Assembly: GCF_002575655.3 (NCBI RefSeq)
Contig: NC_053041.3
Location: 117,520,318 to 117,584,317, forward strand
Length of the DNA: 64,000 nucleotides
DNA from: Aegilops tauschii subsp. strangulata
Lineage: Eukaryota > Streptophyta > Magnoliopsida > Poales > Poaceae
Reading direction: 5' to 3'
Made by a program: the position numbers and the translations under genes. Under the pieces are notes generated by a model. It had not been told where the DNA came from. It was given only the letters and a program-made list of their open reading frames with translations, and made no database searches. Positions 12,203-21,329 of the stretch are shown here, one piece after another (the stretch's first letter is position 1; the number at the start of each line of letters is the position of its first letter).

Positions 12203-12295
12203 TTATTATTTTTTCGAAACAGAGGCAAAAGATTTGCCTCATCTATTAAAGTAGAGGATGATAGAGTTTTGCAGAGTTACACAAGGCCGGAGTAC
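12203..12295 (-). mobile_element. Short 5'-truncated LINE-type 3' end within a sucrose synthase exon
   Basis: Read on the minus strand it ends GAGGCAAATCTTTTGCCTC, then an A-run and AATAATAAT tail. It splits the exon just before CHG. GGCATGTCACAATTA (12188-12202) and GGCATGACAATTA (12296-12308) flank it as an imperfect target duplication. Confidence 0.6.
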
Positions 12296-12490
12296 GGCAT
12301 GACAATTACTCGCGCGATACAATTATTGGCACACATGTCATCGCCTCGATGAAGTCAGGCCAAAAGCTTCGTAGAATGCAGGCTAAAACAATTGAAACAA
12401 GAGTTTAGTCCAATAATATCTACTGGAAATTTAGAGATGTTACCTTCCAGCAATTTCCTGGAATCTGCTGGTTATGATGTAAATCAGTGT

Positions 12491-12506
12491 TTCCCGCAAA
12501 AAAAAT
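12491..12506 (+). mobile_element. Minimal poly(A) insertion with flanking duplication
   Basis: A 16-bp insert ending in an A-run sits between GATGTAAATCAGTGT (12476-12490) and GATGAAATCAGTGT (12507-12520). This duplicates the HTDFI codons of the sucrose synthase exon. It is consistent with an extremely truncated retro-insertion. Confidence 0.45.
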
Positions 12507-12863
12507 GATGAAATCAGTGTGACTAATGGTAATCAGGTCAGCTGTGAACTGGCATGAGAAGTGGTATTGGCCGTTGAATTTGTCCAAATATATATCTGAG
12601 TTGGGGTATTTGGTTTTCTCCAAGGCATGGGCAATGGTGCACTATATTCTCTGATTGGGCAATGTTGACCGGCGCCTGCGTCGTGTCCTTACTGCAGGTG
12701 GTAGATTGAAGTTTTGCTTTGGGGATGAGAATCCGGAGTTCAACCTTGTGGTGTGTTAAACATGCAATATGTTACAGAGAAGGAGGAGGCGCCTTTGTCA
12801 CTTGGCGTGGGCCAGCTGCAGCATGGCGGCACCTAATGTGTAGCGCATCTATCCTGTTTAGTT

Positions 12864-13046
12864 TGTTAGAGATAGGACTCCTGTTTAACTAATTCTATCT
12901 CTTCTCCTGATTCTCTCTGTAACCTCCCCTCTCGGTTAGGCAATCTCCACTGAGACCTGTACCTATCGATACCCATCGATCATCCTATCAATATAAACCT
13001 GCGGGCTCTCGTGTATGAGGGTTGAGACGCTTCCATAATCTTTACA
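12864..13046 (+). mobile_element. Short LTR-like segment in a sucrose synthase intron
   Basis: Runs TGTTAGAGATAGG...CTTTACA (183 bp, TG...CA) and is followed by TGGTGGACCC, where a primer-binding site could lie. It resembles a short Copia or TRIM LTR. No second LTR or target duplication was identified. Confidence 0.3.
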
Positions 13047-13129
13047 TGGTGGACCCATCATCATTGGTGCATCTGCGGCGATTCCTTCTTGAAGGCGTAT
13101 CCTCGGAGTTTTGTACATTTCGTTTCTGA

Positions 13130-13321
13130 TGTCTCTTGTAACATAGGGTTAGTGGTTATATGGGGAGTTACTGTCGCGACGTATACGGCCTTAGGTTTTG
13201 TTTTGCGCTTTATTTACGGGTCGAGGTTGTTTGGCTGCTGGATTTTGCACTATTAATAATATATGGATGGATGCATCGTTCTGATGCAGAGGCCGGGGGT
13301 TATCCTCCTTTTAAAAAAAAA
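13130..13321 (+). mobile_element. LINE 3' end fragment
   Basis: Ends GATGCAGAGGCCGGGGG, then TTATCCTCCTTTT and an A-run (13313-13321), the usual tail of Triticeae LINEs. It lies in the same intron as the LTR-like segment. The left boundary is uncertain. Confidence 0.5.
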
Positions 13322-13579
13322 TGTAGACGACAAATCATAAGTTATTTTGCCAATGGAAAATAATACAATAAAACCAACCTGGGTAAATCCCAATTTATGC
13401 GCAAGCAGAGTAGCCACAAGGTTACCATCACTGTTGCTACCAATGGTCAGATCAGGCTTGGTATGTGTTTCTCTCATGAGTTCGTTTGCAACATCCTGTG
13501 GTAAAGCATGCACAATCTCAGAATACAGAAACTATGCTGAGCTCGGTAGGAAACTATGTCCATTAAAACATTAACAAAA

Positions 13580-14676
13580 ATAAATATTACATCAATGAAT
13601 TTTCCAGGAAAGAATTAACCTGCGCTAGTCGCATACTGCCAAAGAAATGGATGGCAAAGATGTGGTCTTGCAGCCGGTGTGCATAGGGGGCAGGCTACAC
13701 ATGAAAGCAATGTAGTGGAGCTTGTACAGAAGCAAGGGAACAGGTAGCTTGCATCACGCGCACGAATCTTCTCTCGTGCTGATGGTTCCGACAAGCGTCA
13801 GAAGCATGCTAGTGATGCAACAGCCAACAGCCTCAGAATGCAGGTGAAGGATGGCGCTAGATCAAAGTCAAGCGTGAAGCTGTTGCAAGCTAAGCTGTAT
13901 CGGATCAGGTGTGAAGAAGTTTCGAGGAGAATTGTTAAGGGGTATGAATTTCGTTTTGATGTGAAGGGAATCGGATCTGGGTCACTGGAAGAATGTCGAA
14001 GTCAGACGAAATTTACTGTTCTCTAGTCTCCAAACCACCTGTGTCCTAGCAGCACATTGCCTTTTGCCATTTCCTAATACCTCCCAATCCAAGTGTCTTG
14101 GTCATGTGTCTCTCTATGTTTACGGAAGTATCTATATGTGGCCCTCTATATTGGTGAATGTCCATCATGTTTCCCTCGCATTTACCACAAACATGAATCA
14201 AGTTTCGTTGTGCACTAGTTGTACGAACAACTGGTATTCAATATTACTTTTCTCTCGGTTTGCCTCTGTTCGTCTCCTTCCTCACCCATCCCTCTTATAC
14301 AGCGGTAACAAATTCCACTTACTACAACAATGCATAGCTCACAACAGAGTTTTTATTATGGTGTGTAGTGAGGCGAGATCTGCAGTAAAGTCAAGTTCTG
14401 TACAAAGCTGGTCATTATTTATGCTCCACACCAACCAACTCCAGGTAACAGCAATTGTTCCAAAGTGCTATCAGTAAGTGTAAACATTGTATAAACCTTT
14501 GATTATATATTGATCAAAGATTCACTTTTGGTCTAGTTCATTCAAGACAAAAACGTGTGACCATTCAACTCGGCAGACAGATGGAGTTAGGTAACAAACA
14601 TTGCACTGAATTCTGATAGATGAACGCACACAACGGACAAGTTCTATACCCAAACTCAATCCTCCCATAATTATAA
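13580..14676. other. Intergenic DNA without a recognised gene
   Basis: No sucrose synthase N-terminal exon is found here, and open frames (for example 14064-14477) show no recognisable motif. A stretch around 14570-14640 loosely resembles the 3' flank at 11360-11425. This may be a third trace of that duplicated region. Confidence 0.4.
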
Positions 14677-14965
14677 CACTACAGGAAACAATTAAAGAAT
14701 AATGTCGATGGCTTTTTATCGGGGCCGTCGGCATACCTCTAGGTAAGCCGACGGCCAGCAGAAAACCATCGGCAAATCCAGGCCATCAGCAAAGTGTTGG
14801 ATATGCAAACAGTGACCGTCAACAAATCACTGCCGTCGGCAAATCACCCATATAAGCCGACGTGGACCGTCGGCAAAGCACCAATATACGCTGAGGTTGC
14901 CATCGGCTCACAACCCATTGGCCGACGGAAGGCTGATGCCGTTACAGCTATGCCGATCAGAGTTG
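14677..14965 (+). mobile_element. CACTA fragment with GCCGACGG subterminal repeats
   Basis: Begins CACTACAGGAAA and continues with repeated GCCGACGGC/GCCGTCGGC motifs in both orientations, a CACTA family different from the neighbouring ones. The right end is missing. Confidence 0.6.
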
Positions 14966-15608
14966 TGTATCAGTGTCTCCCTAGAGTAGTAGGTGGCGGT
15001 AAACTGATCATAGGGCGGTCTAATTACATGATATCTCCTAATTCCTAGAAATTTTAGACCTTCAACGTGCACTACTAACAATAGTGATTTTAATTCAGGT
15101 TCACTTGCCATCATCGAAAAAAATCTGATTAATCTCAGCAACAATGGAATTTACTAGTATCTTGGTAGGTAGGATCGATCTAACAATCCATGTACCCTTG
15201 ACGCCAGTTGAGAGCCTCGACTTTGACGAGTTCACTTTCCCTGGAATAGAAGAATGAGTTCTTTTCTCTCCAGCATTTGAAAAGCAACTACTGAGAAATT
15301 ATGGGCTTTTAATTCCTCGTTCTAGTAACCATAGCTGGAGGCTTTCCAACTCAGAAGCTGAATTATGCCTTGTACAATATAATTACTTGATTGCTTGGCA
15401 TTTCACATGTGGACTATAATTGAAACCAATCGACACAGGAAGAGAGAATGGAATTGTAAAGCGGTGTCTGCACACATCAGAGTTACTCGAGGAAAGATGA
15501 CCATGACCCACTCTTAGTTGCAGAATTGCTGCATTCGCGAAAACCTGTGACTACTAGCATGTCAACGTGTAGTTGCATAAGAAGAAAGTATTGTAGAATG
15601 GTTGCTAA
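14966..15608. other. Intergenic DNA, nothing recognised
   Basis: Unique-looking sequence without a conserved frame, RNA gene or repeat that I can identify. Confidence 0.4.
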
Positions 15609-15754
15609 GTGTTAGAGATACCACACGCAATCGAACACGATGAAGAACGAAAACAAGCAAGGGAAACGAGATTTTAACGTGGAAAACCCCTACAACACGA
15701 AGGGGAAAAAACCACGGGCACCAGCCAGCCAAACTTCACTATATCGGGGGAGGT
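15609..15754 (+). mobile_element. Left part of an older retroelement fragment split by the CACTA insertion
   Basis: Runs from TGTTAGAGATACC through AACGTGGAAAACCCC to CACTATATCGGGGGAGGT. It continues across the CACTA element at 25634 (GGTTACAAACGCCGAGG) without loss apart from the GGT duplication. The class is unclear. Confidence 0.45.
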
Positions 15755-15774
15755 CACTAGTAGAAAAAGAGGCT

Positions 15775-16110
15775 TCCATACGCCCCCATTAGTCCCCAAA
15801 ACAATCGAACCGCGACAAAAGGGGCCTTTAGTCGCGGTTCGGGAGGAGACCCGCGACCAACTATCTGGGCCCAGCGCGCTCGGTCGACAGCTGGCGGAAG
15901 GGAGGGGCTTTAGTTCCGGTTGGGCTGGCCAACCGGGACTAAAGGTCCCCGAAGGCCTTTAGTCGCGGTTGGCCAGGCCAACCGGGACTAAAGGCCCATC
16001 CAGCTGGCGGACGGGAGGGGTTTTAGTCGCGGTTGGCCTGGCCAACCGGGACTAAAGGTCCCCGAGGGCCTTTAGTCGCGGTTGGCCAGGCCAACCGGGA
16101 CTAAAGGCCC
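15775..16110. repeat. CACTA left subterminal hairpin array
   Basis: Repeated stems with arms GTCGCGGTTGGCC/GGCCAACCGGGACTAAAGG. In En/Spm such subterminal repeats bind the accessory protein TNPA; a similar role here is inference. Confidence 0.75.
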
Positions 16111-16114
16111 ATCC

Positions 16115-16124
16115 CTATATATAT
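16115..16124 (+). promoter_or_regulatory. TATA box of the CACTA transposase gene
   Basis: CTATATATATG directly after the hairpin array, followed by a repeated CTCACTTCA leader. Confidence 0.55.
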
Positions 16125-16448
16125 GACTCAGCTCACTTCACTTCACTCAGCTCACTTCACAATTTTCAGAAGGGGGTGGTGGGTTTGCTTTTGGTTCCTC
16201 CTATGCACACAAGGTGTTCGATGAAATGCCCGAGAGCCTGAAACAAACATGATATGAAGTGTCCGAGCCACACTTGAGCTTTCTCATTTATTTTTCCTCC
16301 GCGATCGCGGTTAGCAACTTGAACCTTTCATGTGTCATTGATAAAATACGCATGTGTGTAGTTCATTGTTTAATTTGTATTATTTCTAGCTAGTTAGTTT
16401 AACAAATGCATGATGGTTAATTATATACTTTATATAATAATAATGCAG

Positions 16449-18973
16449 ATGAATCGGCAATGGATGTACGGTCCCCGACTCTCCGGCGAGTTCACTACGG
16501 GTTTGAAAGATTTCCTCGTAGTGGCAAATGCGAACAAGCAGCAAGGTTTTATTATCTGTCCATGTGTTGTCTGTAAGAATCAGAAGGGTTACTCCTCCTC
16601 AAGAGACGTTCACATGCACCTGCTTCGGCACGGTTTCATGCCAAGCTATAATTGTTGGACCAAGCATGGAGAAAGAGGGGTTAGAATGGAAGAAGATGAA
16701 GAAGGGGATGATATCGATGACAACTATCATGATCATTTCGGTGATACTTTCATGGAGGATGATGCTGAAGGTGGGGAAGGGTTAGGTGAAGGTGAAGAAG
16801 AGGCACATGATGAGCCCGCTGATGATCTTGGTCGGACCATTGCTAATGCACGGAGACGCTGCGAAACTGACAAGGATAGGGAGAATTTGGACCGCATGTT
16901 AGAGGATCACAAAAAGTCGTTGTATCCAGGATGCAATAATAGTCTGAAAAAGCTGGGCTGCACACTGGATTTGCTAAAATGGAAGGCACAGGAAGGTGTA
17001 GGTGACTCATCATTTGAAAATTTGCTGAAAATGTTGAAGAATATGTTTCCGAAGAATAACAAGTTGCCCGCCAGTACGTACGAAGCAAAGAAGGTTGTCT
17101 GCCCTCTAGGTTTAGAGGTTCTGAAGATACAATATTAACGACTGCATCCTCTACCGCGGTGAATCGAGAATTTGAATGAATGCCCTGTATGCACTGCATT
17201 GCGTTATAAGATCAGAGGCGATGACCCTGGTGACGATGTTGAGGGCGAGAAACCCAGGAAGAGGGTTCCCGCCAAGGTGATGTGGTATGCTCCTATAATA
17301 CCACGGTTGAAACGTCTGTTCATGAACAAAAAGCATGCCAAGTCGTTGCGATGGCACAAAGAGGACCGTAAGTCCGACGGGGAGTTGAGACACCCCGCTG
17401 ATGGAACACAATGGAGAAAGATCGACAGAGTGTTCAAAGATTTTGCAGCCGACGCAAGTAACATAAGATTTGGTCTAAGTACTGATGGCATGAATCCTTT
17501 TGGCGAGCAGAGCTCCAGCCATAGCACCTGGCCCGTGACTCTATGCATCTACAACCTTCCTCCTTGGTTGTGCATGAAGCGGAAGTTCATTATGATGCCA
17601 GTGCTCATCCAAGGTCCAAAGCAACCCGGGAACAACATCGATGTGTACCTAAGGCCATTAGTTGATGAACTTTTACAGTTGTGGGCCAGACCTGGTGTAC
17701 GTGTTCGAGTAGCCATTGTGAAGCTATGTGCATTCCTCAATGCAATCTCTCAGAAGGTAATCAATCCAGAAGATCTACCACGATTACAGAACGATGTGGT
17801 CCAATGCCTTGTCAGTTTCGAGTTGGTGTTCCCACCATCCTTCTTCGATATTATGACGCACCTCCTGGTCCACCTAGTCGAAGAGATTTCCATTCTCGGT
17901 CCTGTATTTCTACACAATATGTTCCCCTTTGAGAGGTTCATGGGAGTATTAAAGAAATATGTTCGTAACCGTGCTAGGCCAGAAGGAAGCATCGTCAAGG
18001 GCTATGGAAATGAGGAGGTAATTGAGTTCTGTATTGACTATGTTCCTGACCTTAAGCCGATTGGTATTCCTCAATCGCGGCACGAGGGGAGACTAAGTGG
18101 AAAAGGCAAGATCGGAAGGAAATCCACGATATGTATGGACGGTCATTCTATGACTGAAGCACACCACACAGTTCTGCAAAATTCCAGCTTTGTGGCTCCG
18201 TACTTCGAGCAACACAAGAATATTTTACGCTCGGACAACCCGGGGAAGCCTGAATCCTGGATTAGAAAGGCCCACATGGAGACTTTCGGCAGTTGGTTGC
18301 GAAAACATTTAATGAATGACAATGATGTTGGAGATCAGCTGTACATGTTGGCCAAGAAACCATCTTCGACTATAACGATTTTCCAAGGGTACGAGATAAA
18401 TGGGAATACATTTTACACCATCGCCCAAGATAAAAAGAGCACCAACCAAAATAGTGGTGTCCGCTTTGATGCAGCAACCGAGAATGGGCGAAAGGTCACA
18501 TATTATGGTTACATAGAGGAGATATGGGAACTTGACTATGGACCCTCCTTTAAGGTCCCTTTGTTCCGGTGCAAATGGTTCAAGCTAACAGGAGGTGGGG
18601 TAAAGGTGGACGAGCAATACGGAATGACAATGGTGGATTTCAACAATCTTGGTTACCTTAACGAACCATTCGTCCTTGCCAAAGATGTCGCTCAGGTTTT
18701 TTATTTGAAGGACATGAGTAGCAAACCGAGGAAACGGAAAGATAAGAAAACGATCAGTACACATGCGATGATCCAAAGCGCCACATTGTTCTTTCAGGGA
18801 AAAGAAACATCGTGGGAGTGGAGGACAAGACAGACATGTCAGAAGATTATAATATGTTTGGTGAAATTCCGCCCTTCAAAGTAAACACTGACCCAAGCAT
18901 TAAGTTAAATGATGAGGATGCTCCATGGATACGGCACAATCGTAAGCAAGCAGGGACACAAGGGAAGAATTGA
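16449..18973 (+). pseudogene. CACTA TNP2-type transposase, internally deleted and frameshifted
   Basis: The start ATGAATCGGCAATGG follows an AATGCAG splice acceptor. The N-terminus (about residues 1-70) is a transposase-associated domain: ICPCVVCKN, then YSSSRDVHMHLLRHGF. An acidic linker leads to a block with STYEAKKVVCPLGLE. A frame break at about 17127-17186 is followed by LNECPVCTALRY, KRVPAKVMWYAP and DGMNPFGEQSSSHSTWP, the start of TNP2. At about 17700 the frame jumps from LLQLWARPGVRV to RVAIVKLCAFLNAIS, removing most of the TNP2 catalytic region (I estimate about 250 residues, in frame). A DUF4218-like part (LPRLQNDVVQCLVSFELVF) and a DUF4216-like part (YYGYIEEIWELDYGP) follow. A second frameshift near 18800 moves the C-terminus into another frame, which ends at TGA 18971. 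It cannot make an active transposase. Confidence 0.9.
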
Positions 18974-19680
18974 TGTGTAATAATTTATTGTACCAAACTT
19001 TGTATTTGGTCGATGAACTGAATGATGTATCAAACCTTTTGTCACACCTTCAAGGGATTTTAAAATGAATTAGTTTTATTTTTCTGATTTTTTTGATATA
19101 TTATTTGTATTTTTAAGAATTTAAAATGAATTAGTTTTATTTTCTGATTTTTTTGATATATAATTGTATTTTTAAGATTTTAAAATGAATTAGAAACAAA
19201 ATAATATAAACTTTAATAAAATATATAAGTACAAACAAAATAAAATAAATTTTAATAACATAAATAAAATTGATTCAACTAAAATTATCATTGAAAGCTA
19301 AAAGAATTTTCATAAAGAACTTTTTTTGTTAGAAACTTTAATAGCAAAAATAATTATCATAAAGTAAAATAAATAAGTAATTAGAAACAAAATAAAATAA
19401 AATAAATAAAGCGAAAAAGAAAACAAAAAACAGGCAAAAAATAAAAAATATGCCACCTACTGGGCCACCACGGCCTGAATACGACTAGAAACCCATCAAT
19501 GGGCCAGGATTCAGGCCCGCAGAAGGCCCAGTAGGCCCACAGGCATATAGTGACAGAATAGGCCCGTAAGCCTGCATTTGAGAGGAGCTCGAAGTGGTCA
19601 GCGCAGCCGCGCTTATAAACCACTGTCGAAGCCTCTCGGCTAGCGAGGTGGGACTAAACATCCCACCGCACCGCGCCAGT
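18974..19680. other. AT-rich spacer between the two CACTA genes
   Basis: Contains a short tandem repeat (TTTAAAATGAATTAG with TTTTCTGATTTTTTTGATATAT, about 19058-19190) and A-rich runs. No gene seen. It is likely the 3' end of the transposase unit. Confidence 0.5.
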
Positions 19681-19689
19681 TCCAGCACA

Positions 19690-19935
19690 ATGCCTTTAGT
19701 CCCGGTTGGGGAGGCGGACCGCGACTAAAGGGTACCCTTTAGTCGCGGTTGTTGTCCCCAACCGCGACTAAAGGGTCTTTCTGCGCGGGAACGAAAGCGG
19801 CGCCAAAACCCTTTAGTCCCGGTTGGGGAGGCGGACCGCGACTAAAGATACCCTTTAGTCGCGGTTGGCCACACCAACCGCGACTAAAGGGTACCTTTAG
19901 TCGCGGTCCGCCTCCCCAACCGGGACTAAAGGTAC
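19690..19935. repeat. Internal CACTA hairpin array upstream of the second gene
   Basis: Stems built from TTTAGTCCCGGTTGGGGAGGCGG/CCGCCTCCCCAACC-type arms and TTTAGTCGCGGTTG/CAACCGCGACTAAAG. Placed immediately before the second TATA box, it may couple regulation of this promoter to factors that bind the element ends. That coupling is inference. Confidence 0.7.
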
Positions 19936-19938
19936 GTC

Positions 19939-19946
19939 TATATATA
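19939..19946 (+). promoter_or_regulatory. TATA box of the second CACTA gene
   Basis: TATATATA right after the internal hairpin array. The leader downstream is GC-rich, with GACGCCGAAGCCCTG repeats (19985-20060), and then becomes the purine tract. Confidence 0.5.
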
Positions 19947-20230
19947 CTGCACTTAGCAGTTTCGCCACTTCCCATTCTCCTCTCTCTCGACGCCGAAGCC
20001 CTGGCCCGACGCCGATCGACGCCGAAGCCCTGCCCCGACGCCGACGCCGAAGCCCTGCGCGCCGCCGCCCCCGTCCCCAGTGAGCGCCGCCGCCGCCCGT
20101 GCCCTGCCCCTTGCCCGCCGCAGCCCCTGCCCTTGCCCGCGAGCCACCCGCCGCCCGCCGCCCGACGCCCCGCCGCCCGACGCCCTGCCGCCCGCCGCCC
20201 GCGCCCCTGCCTGCCGTCCTCCGCGCGCCG

Positions 20231-21180
20231 GCAGAAGAAGAAGAAGGAAGAAGAAAAAGGAAGAAGAAGAAGAAAGAAAAACAGAAGAAAAACAAGAAAA
20301 AAGGAAAAAGGAAGAAAACAAAAGAAAACAAAAGAAAAAGGAAGAAGAAAGAAAAAAGAAAACACAAGAAAAACAAACAGAAGAAAAAAGGAAAAAAGGA
20401 AGAAAAAAACAGAAGAAAAACAAAAGAAAACAAAAGAAAAAGGAAGAAGAAAAAAAGAAGAAAGAAAAAGGAAGAAAAAAAAAGAAAGAAGAAAGAAAGA
20501 AGAAAAAGGAAGAAGAAAAAAAGGAAGAAGAAAAAAAGAAAGAAGAAAGAAAGAAGAAAGAAAAAGGAAGAAGAAAAAAAGAAGAAAGAAAAAGGAAGAA
20601 GAAAAAAAGAAAGAAGAAAGAAAGAAGAAAAAGGAAGAAGAAAAAAAGGAAGAAGAAAAAAAGAAAGAAGAAAGAAAGAAGAAAGAAAAAGGAAGAAGAA
20701 AAAAAGAAGAAAGAAAAAGGAAGAAGAAAAAAAAAAAGAAAGAAAGAAGAAAAAATGGAAGAAGAAAAAAAGAAAGAAGAAAGAAAGAAGAAAGAAAAAG
20801 GAAGAAGAAAAAAAGAAGAAAGAAAAAGGAAGAAGAAAAAAAGAAGAAAGAAAAAGGAAGAAGAAAAAAAGAAAGAAGAAAGAAAGAAGAAAAAGGAAGA
20901 AGAAGAAAAGGAAGAAGAAGAAAAGAAAGAGGAAAGAAAAAGGAAGAAGAAAAAAAGAAGAAAGAAAAAGGAAGAAGAAAAAAATGAAAACCAAATGAAA
21001 ACCAAAAGAAAGAAGAAAGAAAAAGGAAGAAGAAAAAAAGAAGAAGAAAGGAAGAAGAAAGGAAGAAGAAGAAAGAAAGAAAAAAGAAAAAGGAAGAAGG
21101 AGAAAGAAAGAAGAAAGAGGAAGAAGAAAGGAAGAAGAAGAAAAAAAGAAGAAAAAAGGAAGAAGAAAGAAACCAAATGA
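20231..21180 (+). repeat. Purine-only tract of about 950 bp (GGAAGAAGAAA-type)
   Basis: Almost uninterrupted A/G on the plus strand, built from GAAGAAAGAAAAAGG-like units. It lies between the TATA box and the start codon of the second CACTA gene and is probably removed as a leader intron (acceptor ACATGCAG at 21320). Long charged or Phe/Ser-rich frames on both strands here are artefacts. Confidence 0.9.
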
Positions 21181-21329
21181 AAACCAAAAAGAAAAACAAA
21201 GAAAACAAAACAAAATACTTGGCAGTGCTCAGTAATCTTATTTTTTAATTCCTCCTCCTCTATGTCCCCTTAATCTTATTTTTAATTCCTTTATACTTAA
21301 AGAATTTTTACTACATGCAGGAGTGACAT

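Larger units (their letters stand above)
11648..13546 (-). pseudogene. Sucrose synthase pseudogene
   Basis: Sucrose synthase reversibly converts sucrose and UDP to UDP-glucose and fructose. Four degraded pieces of its glycosyltransferase half are read on the minus strand. 13546-13379 carries [14 protein letters not shown] and AHKLGFTQ, with an intact CAG|GT donor. 12641-12444 carries [17 protein letters not shown] and [12 protein letters not shown], ending FQEIAG at a splice donor. 12391-12046 carries PAFYEAFGLT, IEAMTC, CHGASVEIIVNG, NFFEKC and SDGGL. 11790-11648 carries FWKYVSNL and TRRYLEMF at the usual C-terminus. Damage: TAG at 12383-12385, in SDGGL*RIY, and at 11708-11710; a frameshift after EAFGLT; missing middle exons (about 60 bp where roughly 200 codons are expected); a shortened loop after VNG; and three retro-insertions. 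The N-terminal half is absent. Introns are retained, so this is a decayed genomic copy rather than a retrocopy. Confidence 0.9.

Noticed and set aside
14064..14477. 137-codon plus-strand frame
   Set aside because: No domain, no codon bias, no splice context. It lies in intergenic DNA near the duplicated flank.
15775..16110. Regularly spaced repeats resembling a CRISPR array
   Set aside because: Repeats are inverted stems of a CACTA subterminal region in a eukaryotic genome. No spacers or cas genes.
19739..21213. Several frames of 300-490 codons on both strands, Lys/Glu-rich or Phe/Ser/Leu-rich
   Set aside because: They are products of the purine-only microsatellite and GC-rich leader. Composition follows the repeat and no domain is present.
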